Position numbers and translations under genes: made by a program. DNA of 36,654 nt from Comamonadaceae bacterium (GTDB taxonomy: Bacteria; Pseudomonadota; Gammaproteobacteria; Burkholderiales; Burkholderiaceae_C), in assembly GCA_027486495.1 (NCBI GenBank), contig JAIXOZ010000071.1, positions 1 to 36,654 on the forward strand. The letters are read 5' to 3'. Under the pieces are notes generated by a model that searched no databases, was not told the origin of the DNA, and saw only the letters and a list, made by a program, of their open reading frames with translations. Of this stretch, positions 16,508-23,755 are shown piece after piece (position 1 is the stretch's first letter; each line of letters starts with the position of its first letter).

Positions 16508-17311
16508 TCAGGCCATGGCCTTGACCACTTTTTTGACCGCTTTCTTGGCGGCTGATTGATGAGGCCGGATTTTCGATTGGATGGGGGTGGCCACGCCAGA
16601 GACCGCCGGCAATTTGCGGCGTGAAGCCAGCACCTGCTCGATGTCTTGCCGGGCTCCCTCGATCAAAACCATGACGGCCCGCTCGGCCTTCGCCGGGTTG
16701 CGGGCAATGACGGCGTTGAGCACCGCCCGGTGCAAAGGCAAGGAGGTCTTGGTGCCATCCACAATGCGGGTGGAGATTTCGAAACTCGTGCGCAGCAAGG
16801 CGTTGAGCGCCTTGCTCATTTGCACCAGCATGCGGTTGTGCGAGGCCTGCAGCAAACCTTCGTGAAACCGCAGGTCGTGGGTGACGTAATCACCGCCCTC
16901 CTCCACCGCTTGTTTCATGCCTGCGTAGGCGGCTTCGATGTGGGCAATGTCTTCGGGTGTGGCCCGCTCAGCGGCCAAACGGACTGCAGCAGGCTCGACC
17001 ACACGGCGCAGCTCTTGCAAGTCTTTCAAAAACGCAGGTGTCAGGCCGCAGCGGGCTTGCCAGGCCACGACATCGGGGTCAAACCAGTTCCAGTGCGCAT
17101 CGGGCATGACGCGGGTGCCCACCTTGGGGCCAGTGGACAGCAAGCCCTTGGCCACCAGCGACTTGATGGCTTCGCGCACCACAGTGCGGCTCACGCCCAG
17201 CTCATCACACAAAATCGGCTCGGGCGGCAAACTCGCGCCCACGGCATAGCGGCCAGACAAAATGGCATGGCCCAATAAATCAAGAGAATTTTTGTGGAAA
17301 TTGTTGGACAT
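16508..17311 (-). CDS. GntR-family regulator, FadR subfamily (FCD domain)
   Basis: A 267-residue regulator. The N-terminal winged helix-turn-helix (SGRYAVGASLPPEPILCDELGVSRTVVREAIKSLVAKGLL) is followed by an FCD effector domain with DLRFHEGLLQAS and a later LHRAVLNAV histidine, the usual metal and carboxylate ligands. The C terminus carries an unusual Lys/Ala tail, SAAKKAVKKVVKAMA. It is divergent from the IlvD/Edd dehydratase gene. Two inverted-repeat sites with the FadR-type 3-base spacer lie in the shared gap, so it likely controls both directions in response to a sugar acid or 2-keto-3-deoxy acid. Confidence 0.91.
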   Translation of the reverse strand: MSNNFHKNSLDLLGHAILSGRYAVGASLPPEPILCDELGVSRTVVREAIKSLVAKGLLSTGPKVGTRVMPDAHWNWFDPDVVAWQARCGLTPAFLKDLQELRRVVEPAAVRLAAERATPEDIAHIEAAYAGMKQAVEEGGDYVTHDLRFHEGLLQASHNRMLVQMSKALNALLRTSFEISTRIVDGTKTSLPLHRAVLNAVIARNPAKAERAVMVLIEGARQDIEQVLASRRKLPAVSGVATPIQSKIRPHQSAAKKAVKKVVKAMA

Positions 17312-17335
17312 GTTGAACCAGCGATCGAATGCCTA

Positions 17336-17346
17336 TCATATGATGA
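17336..17346. promoter_or_regulatory. Putative GntR/FadR-type operator, regulator-proximal
   Basis: The inverted repeat TCAT-ATG-ATGA sits 25 bases upstream of the regulator start. It shares the CTATC(A/G)T context and 3-base spacer with the site at 17447-17463 and differs from the FadR consensus TNGTNNNACNA by A for G (and T for C). Confidence 0.5.
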
Positions 17347-17371
17347 TTGATGGCTTGCGTCAGACTCTGGT

Positions 17372-17407
17372 AAACCCTAAGCACAGTCCTCTAGGCGTCT
17401 AGGGTTT
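17372..17407. repeat. Inverted repeat in the gntR-ilvD divergent gap
   Basis: AAACCCTA (17372-17379) and TAGGGTTT (17400-17407) are perfect 8-bp inverted arms. The 20-base spacer contains CTAGGCGTCTAG, a smaller dyad. Its role is unknown; it may be a regulator site or a cruciform. Confidence 0.4.
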
Positions 17408-17446
17408 GCCCGCATGTCGCTGGCTTTACAAAGCCTGTTAGTTTTT

Positions 17447-17463
17447 CTATCGTCATACGATAG
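17447..17463. promoter_or_regulatory. Putative GntR/FadR-type operator, dehydratase-proximal
   Basis: CTATCGT-CAT-ACGATAG is a perfect inverted repeat with a 3-base centre. Its inner part, TCGTCATACGA, fits the FadR-subfamily consensus TNGTNNNACNA exactly. It lies 43 bases upstream of the IlvD/Edd start. Confidence 0.7.
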
Positions 17464-17506
17464 GATTTTCAAGATTCACGATTGACCTTCAACCTGGACA
17501 CGAAAC

Positions 17507-19255
17507 ATGAGCGACAACAACGGCAGCCCACCCCGCAAAAAACCCGAAGATCTGCGCAGCCAAAAATGGTTTGGACGCCAAGACCGCGATGGCTTTGCCT
17601 ACCGCAGTTGGGTCAAAGGCAAGGGCGTGCCGCATGACCAGTTTGACGGCCGTCCCGTGATTGGCATCTGCAACACCTTCAGCGAGTTGACCCCTTGCAA
17701 TTCGCACTTCCGCGCCTTGGCCGAACAGGTCAAGATCGGTGTGTACGAGGCAGGCGGATTCCCGCTCGAATTCCCCGTGATGTCGCTGGGCGAAACTCTG
17801 CTGCGCCCCACCGCCATGCTCTACCGCAACCTGGCCAGCATGGACGTCGAAGAATCCATTCGCGGCAACCCGATCGACGGCGTGGTGTTGCTCATGGGTT
17901 GCGACAAAACAACCCCCAGTTTGCTGATGGGTGCATCCAGCGTGGGCCTGCCAACCATTGGTGTGTCAGGCGGACCCATGCTGAACGGCAAATGGCGCGG
18001 CCAAGAACTCGGCTCAGGAACAGGCGTCTGGAGCATGAGCGAGCAAGTGCGTGCTGGCACCCTCAAACTGGCCGATTTCTTCGATGCTGAAAGCTGCATG
18101 CACCGCAGCCACGGTCACTGCATGACCATGGGCACCGCCAGCACCATGGCCTGTATGGTCGAGGCCTTGGGCATCGGTTTGCCGGGCAATGCCACCTTCC
18201 CTGCCGTGGATGGCCGACGCAATGTTTTGGCACGCGAATCGGGTCGCCGCATCGTCGAGATGGTGCACACCGACCAGACCATCAGCAAAGTGTTGACCCG
18301 CGAGGCTTTTGAAAACGCCATCCGTACGCTCGCGGCCATCGGCGGTTCGACCAACGCCGTGATTCACCTGATCGCCATCGCCGGCCGTTTGGGTCTGAAA
18401 CTCACGCTCGACGACTTTGAGCGGCTGGGCAGTGAGATGTCCTGCATCCTGAACATGCAGCCTTCAGGCGAACACCTGATGGAAGACTTTTGCTACGCGG
18501 GTGGCTTGCCTGTCGTGATGAAAGAGATCGAAATCCTCTTGCACAACAACATCATCACCGTGAGCGGCAAGACCGTGCGCGAGAACAACGAAGCCGCCGT
18601 GAACTACGACCCCCGCGTGATCAAAAAATACGATGCGCCGTTCAAAGAGAAAGCCGGTATCGCCATCTTGCGCGGCAACCTGGCACCACGCGGTGCAGTG
18701 ATCAAGCCCAGCGCGGCCACCCCTGCACTGATGGTGCATACGGGCCGCGCCGTGGTGTTTGAAGACAGCCACGACTTCCACAAACGCATCGACGACGAAA
18801 GCCTGGACGTGGACGAGAGCTGCATCTTGGTCTTGAAGAACTGCGGCCCCAAGGGTTACCCCGGCATGGCCGAGGTAGGCAACATGCCGCTTCCGCCCAA
18901 GGTGCTGCGCAAAGGCATCACCGACATGGTCCGCATCTCTGATGCCCGCATGAGCGGCACGGCGTACGGCACCGTGGTGCTGCACACCAGCCCCGAAGCC
19001 GCAGCAGGTGGACCGCTGGCTGTGGTGAAAAACGGCGACATGATCTCGCTCAACGTTCCTGAACGCACATTGCAATTGCTGATCAGCGACGAGGAACTGG
19101 CAGGCCGCTTAAACCTGTGGGAAAAACCTGCACCGGCCATGAACTCGGGCTACTGGAAGCTCTACATTGACCATGTGCTTCAAGCCGACGAAGGTGCAGA
19201 CATGGACTTTTTGGTCGGCCAGCGCGGCGCGGCCGTACCCAAAGACAACCATTGA
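17507..19255 (+). CDS. IlvD/Edd-family aldonate dehydratase (L-arabinonate dehydratase-like)
   Basis: A 582-residue cytoplasmic Fe-S dehydratase. Cysteines at 64 (TPCNSH), 132 (MGCDKTTPS) and 205 (HGHCMTMGTAS) have the 68/73 spacing I recall for the [2Fe-2S] ligands of the sugar-acid subgroup (L-arabinonate and D-xylonate dehydratases). The catalytic serine region RISDARMSGTAYG is present. SCMHRSHGHCMTMGTAS also fits this subgroup rather than amino-acid-pathway IlvD. It dehydrates an aldonate to a 2-keto-3-deoxy acid. The kinase and aldolase genes downstream could take a hexonate product, so D-galactonate, D-fuconate or L-arabinonate are all possible. The GntR-type site upstream suggests induction by its pathway. 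Confidence 0.9.
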   Translation: MSDNNGSPPRKKPEDLRSQKWFGRQDRDGFAYRSWVKGKGVPHDQFDGRPVIGICNTFSELTPCNSHFRALAEQVKIGVYEAGGFPLEFPVMSLGETLLRPTAMLYRNLASMDVEESIRGNPIDGVVLLMGCDKTTPSLLMGASSVGLPTIGVSGGPMLNGKWRGQELGSGTGVWSMSEQVRAGTLKLADFFDAESCMHRSHGHCMTMGTASTMACMVEALGIGLPGNATFPAVDGRRNVLARESGRRIVEMVHTDQTISKVLTREAFENAIRTLAAIGGSTNAVIHLIAIAGRLGLKLTLDDFERLGSEMSCILNMQPSGEHLMEDFCYAGGLPVVMKEIEILLHNNIITVSGKTVRENNEAAVNYDPRVIKKYDAPFKEKAGIAILRGNLAPRGAVIKPSAATPALMVHTGRAVVFEDSHDFHKRIDDESLDVDESCILVLKNCGPKGYPGMAEVGNMPLPPKVLRKGITDMVRISDARMSGTAYGTVVLHTSPEAAAGGPLAVVKNGDMISLNVPERTLQLLISDEELAGRLNLWEKPAPAMNSGYWKLYIDHVLQADEGADMDFLVGQRGAAVPKDNH

Positions 19256-19307
19256 AATGGTCAAACCAGGCTGCGCGAGAAGCGTGAGCCCGAGCTTGAC
19301 GGTTTCT

Positions 19308-19375
19308 GTCATCCCGGGCTTGACCCGGGATCCATCACCCCATCACCATGGATACCGGATCAAGTCCGGCATGAC
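19308..19375. repeat. Dispersed inverted-repeat element, copy B (best preserved)
   Basis: The left 26-base arm GTCATCCCGGGCTTGACCCGGG... (19308-19333) and the right 26-base arm ending CAAGTCCGGCATGAC (19350-19375) are inverted to each other across 16 bases. Each arm is itself a near-palindrome around CTTGA/TCAAG. It sits in the gap between the IlvD/Edd dehydratase and the DenD-like gene. Confidence 0.75.
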
Positions 19376-19414
19376 AGTCACCCCCAATTCGGTCCATTTT
19401 TCAGGAGAAATTCC

Positions 19415-20419
19415 ATGCGTATTTTGATCACCGGCGGTGCCGGCTTTTTGGGCGCACGACTGGCCCGCGAGATTTTGAAAAAACGCCAACTCAACGGCCA
19501 GACGGTGACGGAATTGGTCATTGCCGACCTGTTCCCCGCACCGGCCGACCTGCTGGCCGACCCCCGCGTCAAAGGCCACGCTGGCCCCATGCTGGAACAA
19601 GGCGACTTGTTCAAGAGCGGCTTTGACGGCGTGTTCCATCTGGCCTCGGCCGTGTCGGGCGAATGCGAACTCGACTTTGACCTGGGCCTGCGCTCCAACG
19701 TGGACAGCAGCCGTTTGTTGCTCGACAGCATCCGCGCCTCGGGCAAAGCATCACGTTTGGTGTTTGCCAGCTCGGTCGCGGTGTTCGGGCCCGATGCGGC
19801 CAACCCCATGCCTGCGCTGGTGGCCGACACCACCTTGCCCACGCCGCAAACGTCTTACGGCACGCACAAGCTGATGATCGAGTACATGGTGGCCGACTAC
19901 ACCCGCAAGGGCTACATCGACGGCCGCGCCGCACGCCTGATGACGGTGGCCGTGCGCCCCGGCAAACCCAACGGCGCAGCGTCCTCTTTCTTCAGCGGCA
20001 TCATCCGCGAGCCTTTAGCGGGCACGCCCACCACCTGCCCAGTGGATGCCACCGTGTCGCACCCCATCTCTTCGCCGGGCAACACCGTGCACGGTTTGAT
20101 CACCGTGTTCGAGGCCAGCCGCGAAGCCTTCGGTGGTCGCATGGCGCTGAACCTGCCGGGCCTGAACGTCAAGGTCAACGACATGCTGGCCGCGCTGGAA
20201 AAAGTCGCTGGTCCCGCCGTGCGCGCCCGCGTGACGTTTGAGAAAGACGAACGCATCGCCGCCATCGTGGACAACTGGGCCAAGGGCTGTACTTTTGAGC
20301 GTGCCCACGCGCTGGGCCTGCGCGCCGATGCCAGTTACGAAGCCATCATTGAGCAGTACATTCAGGACTGTAAAACCCGTCCCGGCTACCCGGCCGAGGC
20401 CTTGAATGGTTTGAAGTGA
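19415..20419 (+). CDS. NAD-dependent epimerase/dehydratase-family dehydrogenase, DenD-like
   Basis: A 334-residue extended-SDR protein. The N-terminal motif is ITGGAGFLGARLA. SSVAVFGPDAANPMPA carries the active-site serine region, and SYGTHKLMIEYM gives Tyr-x-x-x-Lys. The length and MRILITGGAGFLGARLARE start match proteins named D-erythronate dehydrogenase (DenD). It has a good CAGGAGA site. The DUF1537 kinase and OtnC/OtnI genes that complete the known D-erythronate pathway are not in this window. A different hydroxy-acid or aldose substrate within the aldonate pathway is therefore as likely. A terminator follows. Confidence 0.82.
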   Translation: MRILITGGAGFLGARLAREILKKRQLNGQTVTELVIADLFPAPADLLADPRVKGHAGPMLEQGDLFKSGFDGVFHLASAVSGECELDFDLGLRSNVDSSRLLLDSIRASGKASRLVFASSVAVFGPDAANPMPALVADTTLPTPQTSYGTHKLMIEYMVADYTRKGYIDGRAARLMTVAVRPGKPNGAASSFFSGIIREPLAGTPTTCPVDATVSHPISSPGNTVHGLITVFEASREAFGGRMALNLPGLNVKVNDMLAALEKVAGPAVRARVTFEKDERIAAIVDNWAKGCTFERAHALGLRADASYEAIIEQYIQDCKTRPGYPAEALNGLK

Positions 20420-20428
20420 GCTTTGAAC

Positions 20429-20466
20429 AAAGGCCGCCACGCGCAGGAGGCGTGGCGGCCTTTTTT
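20429..20466 (+). terminator. Strong rho-independent terminator after the DenD-like gene
   Basis: A perfect 12-bp GC-rich stem, AGGCCGCCACGC (20431-20442) with GCGTGGCGGCCT (20450-20461), has a 7-base loop, A residues before it and six T after it. It lies between convergent genes. Confidence 0.93.
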
Positions 20467-20483
20467 CATCATGGGTTCATGGT

Positions 20484-21806
20484 TCAAAAATGCGTGCTGA
20501 TCGCCCCACTGATGCGCCCATCGTCTTCGATGACCGCCATCCAGCGCCATTTGTCAAAGGTGGTGCAGGGGTGAGAAATGCCCAGGGCTATACGGTCCCC
20601 CACCTTCGGCCAGAAACCTTCAGCGTCGAAAACCATGTGCGCATGCTGGTCGCTCAGGGCCTTGACTTTCCAGGACTCGGGCGTGGCCTGCATCGCACCG
20701 GCACCACGGTGACCGCTCGCTGCCCAGCGCACAGGCATGGGCATGCACTGGTCAAACGACAAATCGCGCCGACCGGCACTCAAAATCGCCAGCCCCGGCT
20801 CGGGCACCGACTGTACCTTGGCCCAAACCTCCAGAGCAGGCTGCAGCGATGCGCTCAAGCCCTCACGCGCTTCCACCAGCTTCAGGTAACGGGCGTAGTT
20901 CCAGTGGTCGTGCGTCACATAGCAACCCGAGCGCAACACGCCTTGCACCGGACGGCTTTGGACCTGGGTTTTGAGCATCGGGATCACCAGATCGAACACG
21001 GCCGAACCACCTGCCGACAACAAGACCTCGTCATCGCCCCACAGGTGCTTCTCATCGATCTGCTGGACAAGGGCCTGAACACCGCGCACCAGGGCGCTGA
21101 CAGCCTCCATGTCGTGGGCGCTGTCACACTGGCCCAGCCCCCCCTCGTAACACTCCACACCGCCCAAGCGCACCACGCCCGACTCGGCCATGGCTTGGGC
21201 CAGCAGCAAAGCTTGTTCGTGGGTGCGGCAGCCCGTGCGATAGCCCGCGATGCCCAGCTCCAAAAGCACATCCCAACAACGCGGCTGTCCGCGCCGTGCA
21301 CCCCAGTCGGTCAAGGTCTGCAACTGCGCCAGGGAATCGACCAAAAACCACACACGCGCTTGCGGGTGTTGATTCAACAAAAAATCCAATCCATCCAAAT
21401 CGGCGTCAGACACCAGCTGGTTGGCGATGATGGCGCGCTGCGCCCCCGCCGCCAGGCCCACGCGCAGCTGGTGAACATTGGCAAAGGTCAGGCCCCAGGC
21501 ACCGGCTTGCAGTTGCATGCGGAACAACTCGGGCGACATGGTGGTCTTGCCGTGCGGGGCCAGGGCCACGCCTTTGCGCTGCACAAAGTTCTGCATCCAG
21601 GCCAGGTTGTGCGCAAGTGCCGGGCGGCGCAACACAGCCACCGGGTAAGCCAAGGCATCATCCAGCAAGTGCCAGCCTCGCGCACCCAACTGCGACACCG
21701 CGCAAGGCTCGGCCGTCAAGGGGAAGCCCTTGCAGCCCGCATTCAATACAAAATCGCTGTCAGTGCCTGCTGTCCACATGTTGCGCATCTCCAAAATTTT
21801 GCCCAT
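20484..21806 (-). CDS. PLP-dependent D-amino-acid deaminase/aldolase-like protein (alanine racemase fold)
   Basis: A 440-residue fold-type III PLP enzyme of the D-threonine aldolase / D-serine dehydratase (DSD1) superfamily. The PLP lysine lies in APHGKTTMSPELF (Lys87), where relatives usually read HxKTHK. The barrel has GGVECYEGGLG, and the C terminus has SHPCTTFDKW, where His and Cys form the metal site of DSD1-type enzymes. The frame is open to 21986, but ATG 21806 is chosen because the upstream part overlaps the divergent kinase gene. ATG 21788 or 21779 are alternatives. It probably deaminates or cleaves a D-hydroxy amino acid. Its link to sugar-acid catabolism is only by position. Confidence 0.8.
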   Translation of the reverse strand: MGKILEMRNMWTAGTDSDFVLNAGCKGFPLTAEPCAVSQLGARGWHLLDDALAYPVAVLRRPALAHNLAWMQNFVQRKGVALAPHGKTTMSPELFRMQLQAGAWGLTFANVHQLRVGLAAGAQRAIIANQLVSDADLDGLDFLLNQHPQARVWFLVDSLAQLQTLTDWGARRGQPRCWDVLLELGIAGYRTGCRTHEQALLLAQAMAESGVVRLGGVECYEGGLGQCDSAHDMEAVSALVRGVQALVQQIDEKHLWGDDEVLLSAGGSAVFDLVIPMLKTQVQSRPVQGVLRSGCYVTHDHWNYARYLKLVEAREGLSASLQPALEVWAKVQSVPEPGLAILSAGRRDLSFDQCMPMPVRWAASGHRGAGAMQATPESWKVKALSDQHAHMVFDAEGFWPKVGDRIALGISHPCTTFDKWRWMAVIEDDGRISGAISTHF

Positions 21807-21878
21807 CGCGATCCGCGTTCGGCAATGATTCTCCCACCTCCACCGCTGTTTCACTTCTGCCTCGCCCCCCTTTTTGAC

Positions 21879-22850
21879 ATGACCTACCACACCAAAACCC
21901 TGGACCTCGTGGCGCTTGGCGAAGCCATGGTCGAGTTCAACCAACGGCCTCATGCGCTGGCCGACGACGCCCCGCTCTACCAACAAGGTTTTGGTGGCGA
22001 CACCAGCAACGCGGCCATTGCCGCGTCGCGTGCTGGGGCGCGTGTGGCCTACCTGACGCGTTTAGGCACCGATCGCTGGGGGGATCGGCTGATGGACCTG
22101 TGGCAGCGCGAAAACGTGGACACCACAGCCGTGCTCCGTGAGCAACAAGCGCCCACTGGCCTTTATTTTGTGAGCCACGACGCCCAGGGTCATCACTTCA
22201 GCTACGCGCGCGCGGGATCGGCCGCCAGCCGCATGCAGCCGCAAGACCTGGCGCACTGGCAAGACGCCATCGCCAGCAGCCAATGGCTGCACCTTTCAGG
22301 CATTTCTTTGGCGATTTCGGCCTCGGCCTGCGACACGGCGTTTGCCGCCATGACGCATGCCCGCAACTCAGGCACACGGGTGGCGCTCGACTCGAATTTG
22401 CGCTTATCACTTTGGCCGCTGGCCCGTGCCCAAGCCTGCATCCGCCAGGCCGTGAGTTTGTGTGATCTGTTTTTGCCCAGTTTGGAAGACATGACCGCGC
22501 TCACCGGCCTCTCTCAAGCCCAAGACATCGTGGCCTGGAGCCATGCCCAGGGTGCAGCGCAAGTGGTGCTCAAACTGGGCAGCGACGGGGCGCTGGTCAG
22601 CGATGGTCACAGTCTGCGCCACTTGCCAGGTCATGTGGTCACCGCGGTGGATGCCACAGGCGCGGGCGATTGCTTTGCCGGAAATTTGCTGGCGCGTTTG
22701 TCGGCCTCAGACGACTTGTGGTCCGCCACAGCCTACGCCAATGCCGCAGCCGCTCTGTCGGTGCAGGGTTATGGCGCAGTCGGTCCTTTACCACCACCCG
22801 AAGCTGTGCTGACGGTGTTGAACGCCCTCTCTCAAGGCACACCCCAATGA
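21879..22850 (+). CDS. kdgK: 2-keto-3-deoxygluconate kinase-like PfkB kinase
   Basis: A 323-residue PfkB/ribokinase-family kinase. It has an N-terminal GEAMVEF strand, GGDTSNAA at residues 39-46, and the ATP/catalytic signature DATGAGDCFAGN from residue 258 (catalytic Asp264). The KDG-kinase style is supported by LGEAMVEFNQ and by the next two genes. It phosphorylates 2-keto-3-deoxy-D-gluconate to KDPG. The open frame extends far upstream through the antisense of the deaminase gene, but ATG 21879 is where the family's first strand begins. It overlaps dgoK by four bases (ATGA). Confidence 0.85.
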   Translation: MTYHTKTLDLVALGEAMVEFNQRPHALADDAPLYQQGFGGDTSNAAIAASRAGARVAYLTRLGTDRWGDRLMDLWQRENVDTTAVLREQQAPTGLYFVSHDAQGHHFSYARAGSAASRMQPQDLAHWQDAIASSQWLHLSGISLAISASACDTAFAAMTHARNSGTRVALDSNLRLSLWPLARAQACIRQAVSLCDLFLPSLEDMTALTGLSQAQDIVAWSHAQGAAQVVLKLGSDGALVSDGHSLRHLPGHVVTAVDATGAGDCFAGNLLARLSASDDLWSATAYANAAAALSVQGYGAVGPLPPPEAVLTVLNALSQGTPQ

Positions 22851-23755
22851 CCCACACCAGACCCCTCCTCGCCATCGACTGGGGCACCTCTTCCTTGCGC
22901 GGCGCTCGGCTGAGCGACACCGGACAAGTGCTCGAGTCACGCGAATATCCACGCGGCATCCTCACCGTGCCAGCCGGTCAGTTTGAAGCTGTTTTGCATG
23001 AATTTTTTGGCGACTGGCTGCAAGTGCCGAACGCCCTGTGCCTGATTTCGGGCATGGCCGGTAGCCGCCAAGGCTGGCAAGAAGCCCCCTACTGTCCTTG
23101 CCCTGCAGGCTTTTCCGAGCTGGGTCAGCACCTGCTGTGGCTGCAGCCCGGACGCATCGCCTTGGTGCCAGGTTTGAGCTGCTTGGGTGCTGACGCCTTG
23201 AACACGCCCGATGTGATGCGAGGCGAAGAGGTGCAAATTTTTGGGGCTTTACAAAAGGCTGGGCGCGACAGCGCCACGCTGGTGCTGCCCGGCACGCACA
23301 GCAAATGGGTACAGGTGCAGGGCGGCCGCGTGATGCAGTTCCAGACCTTCATGACCGGCGAGGTGTTTGCCCTGATGTGTCAGCACTCGATTTTGGGCAA
23401 AACCATGGATTTGAAAGGTGCTTTTGACCCAGCCGTTTTCTTGCAAGGCATTGACCAAAGCCAACAACACGGCAGCGCCTTGCACCACCTGTTTGCGGTG
23501 CGCACGCTCGGCTTGTTTGAACGCCTGAGCGCGGCCCAATTGCCAAGTTATTTATCGGGTCTGCTGATCGGCGAGGAGCTGCGCCACCAGGCCACGTCGG
23601 CCCACGCCGAGCCGGTGATTGTGATCGGCAGCGAAGCCCTGACGATGCGCTACACCCTGGCCCTGCAGCACCTGCGCATCCCCTGCCAAAGCCATGGGGC
23701 TGAGGCCAGTTGGGCAGGCTTGTATGCTTTGGCATCCTCTTGCGACCCTTCATGA
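22847..23755 (+). CDS. dgoK: 2-dehydro-3-deoxygalactonokinase
   Basis: A 302-residue kinase of the DgoK family. The ASKHA-like phosphate-1 motif is LLAIDWGTSSLRGARL (residues 7-22). SGMAGSRQGWQEAPYCPCPA, the strong DgoK signature, follows, then VLPGTHSKWVQVQ. It phosphorylates 2-keto-3-deoxy-D-galactonate. ATG 22847 overlaps the stop of the PfkB kinase, and its own stop overlaps the aldolase start. Having it beside a KDG-type kinase suggests that both C4 epimers of the 2-keto-3-deoxy acid are handled. Confidence 0.93.
   Translation: MTHTRPLLAIDWGTSSLRGARLSDTGQVLESREYPRGILTVPAGQFEAVLHEFFGDWLQVPNALCLISGMAGSRQGWQEAPYCPCPAGFSELGQHLLWLQPGRIALVPGLSCLGADALNTPDVMRGEEVQIFGALQKAGRDSATLVLPGTHSKWVQVQGGRVMQFQTFMTGEVFALMCQHSILGKTMDLKGAFDPAVFLQGIDQSQQHGSALHHLFAVRTLGLFERLSAAQLPSYLSGLLIGEELRHQATSAHAEPVIVIGSEALTMRYTLALQHLRIPCQSHGAEASWAGLYALASSCDPS

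Noticed and set aside
20490..22850. A 786-codon plus-strand frame
   Set aside because: Only the part from 21879 is a real gene (KDG kinase). The earlier part is antisense to the PLP enzyme.
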